From the NCBI GenBank assembly GCA_022565015.1, contig JADFKI010000259.1, forward strand, positions 1-5,127: a stretch of 5,127 nt of DNA, written 5' to 3'. The DNA comes from Chloroflexota bacterium (GTDB lineage Bacteria > Chloroflexota > Dehalococcoidia > Lucifugimonadales > JADFKI01). This document shows, one piece after another, positions 4,921 to 5,127 of the stretch; within the stretch, counting starts at the first letter, position 1, and every line of letters starts with the position of its first letter. The notes beneath the pieces are model-generated. The model was not told the DNA's origin. It saw only the letters and a program-made list of their open reading frames with translations, and did not search any database. Position numbers and translations under genes: made by a program.

Positions 4921-5127
4921 GTGATGAGCTCAGAGACCTCGTGGACCGATAAAGCCAAAAAGCTGGTGGCGTATCACTCGGAAGCGCAGGACTTCATCCG
5001 TAGAGCGGGCGACGAGCTTCCGGTCTCGCGGGACGACGCCCGCGCGTTGGGCCGCCTATGGGAGGAGGCGGACGGGCTCGACGAGCTGGTCTGCACCCTG
5101 CTGGACCAGCTCAATAATGATCTGCTG
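4921..5127 (+). CDS. Unrecognised protein, N-terminal part, cut by right edge
   Basis: The frame is open from GTG 4921 or ATG 4924 to the end of the window, about 68 residues, and is closed upstream by TAG at 4909-4911. ATG 4924 is the likelier start, giving MSSETSWTDKAKKLVAYHSE. The visible part is hydrophilic and acidic with no membrane segment or signal peptide. It is rich in Asp, Glu, Leu and Ala and probably helical, with a LWEEADGLDELV stretch (44-55) that could be a coiled-coil or amphipathic helix. Its third-position GC bias matches the other genes, which supports it being coding. AAGG at 4917-4920 is very close to the start, so translation may be coupled to the small ORF ending at 4918. 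I do not recognise the family. Confidence 0.6.
   Translation, partial: MMSSETSWTDKAKKLVAYHSEAQDFIRRAGDELPVSRDDARALGRLWEEADGLDELVCTLLDQLNNDLL

Overview
The window is bacterial chromosomal DNA of fairly high GC content with ordinary compact bacterial genes, Shine-Dalgarno sites, GTG and TTG starts, and one local AT-rich island. No phage, plasmid, transposase or CRISPR hallmark is visible. The lineage cannot be fixed from the sequence. The methylthiotransferase N-terminus (an HGCKLNQAD-type motif) and the mix of catabolic-looking enzymes would fit Chloroflexota or another environmental lineage, but this is a weak inference.

Layout: (1) bases 2-1096, plus strand, the C-terminal five-sixths or so of a class III, PLP-dependent aminotransferase of the glutamate-1-semialdehyde aminomutase family, cut by the left edge. 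(2) bases 1097-1786, about 690 bases without a convincing gene. It begins very GC-rich (77% over 1141-1200) with an 18-bp perfect palindrome, switches to an AT-rich island (34% GC over 1261-1380) with a candidate promoter, and then carries a run of short inverted repeats and an 11-bp tandem repeat up to the next gene. (3) bases 1787-2623, plus strand, a metallo-beta-lactamase-fold hydrolase whose first metal-ligand histidine is replaced by Asn. (4) a strong bidirectional terminator at 2646-2673. (5) bases 2687-3994, minus strand, an MtaB-type tRNA methylthiotransferase, with a near-consensus promoter (4029-4058) whose spacer holds a perfect inverted repeat. (6) bases 4143-4787, plus strand, a cyclase/kynurenine-formamidase-family metal hydrolase, divergent from mtaB. 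(7) bases 4808-4918, a 36-residue ORF with a signal-peptide-like N-terminus. (8) from 4921/4924 to the right edge, the start of an unrecognised soluble, acidic protein.

How the genes fit together: mtaB is a housekeeping tRNA-modification gene in its own transcription unit, flanked by a terminator and a promoter. The aminotransferase, MBL-fold hydrolase and cyclase-family hydrolase are all small-molecule enzymes of types common in catabolic clusters, but nothing in the window links them to one pathway, and the 690-base gap and the terminator argue against a single operon. The cyclase, the 36-residue ORF and the right-edge ORF are tightly packed (20 and 2-5 base gaps) and may form one operon. 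No complete new biological system is evident. The features most worth checking are the non-coding region 1097-1786, the small signal-peptide ORF with its A6 run, the altered MBL motif, and the operator-like repeat in the mtaB promoter.
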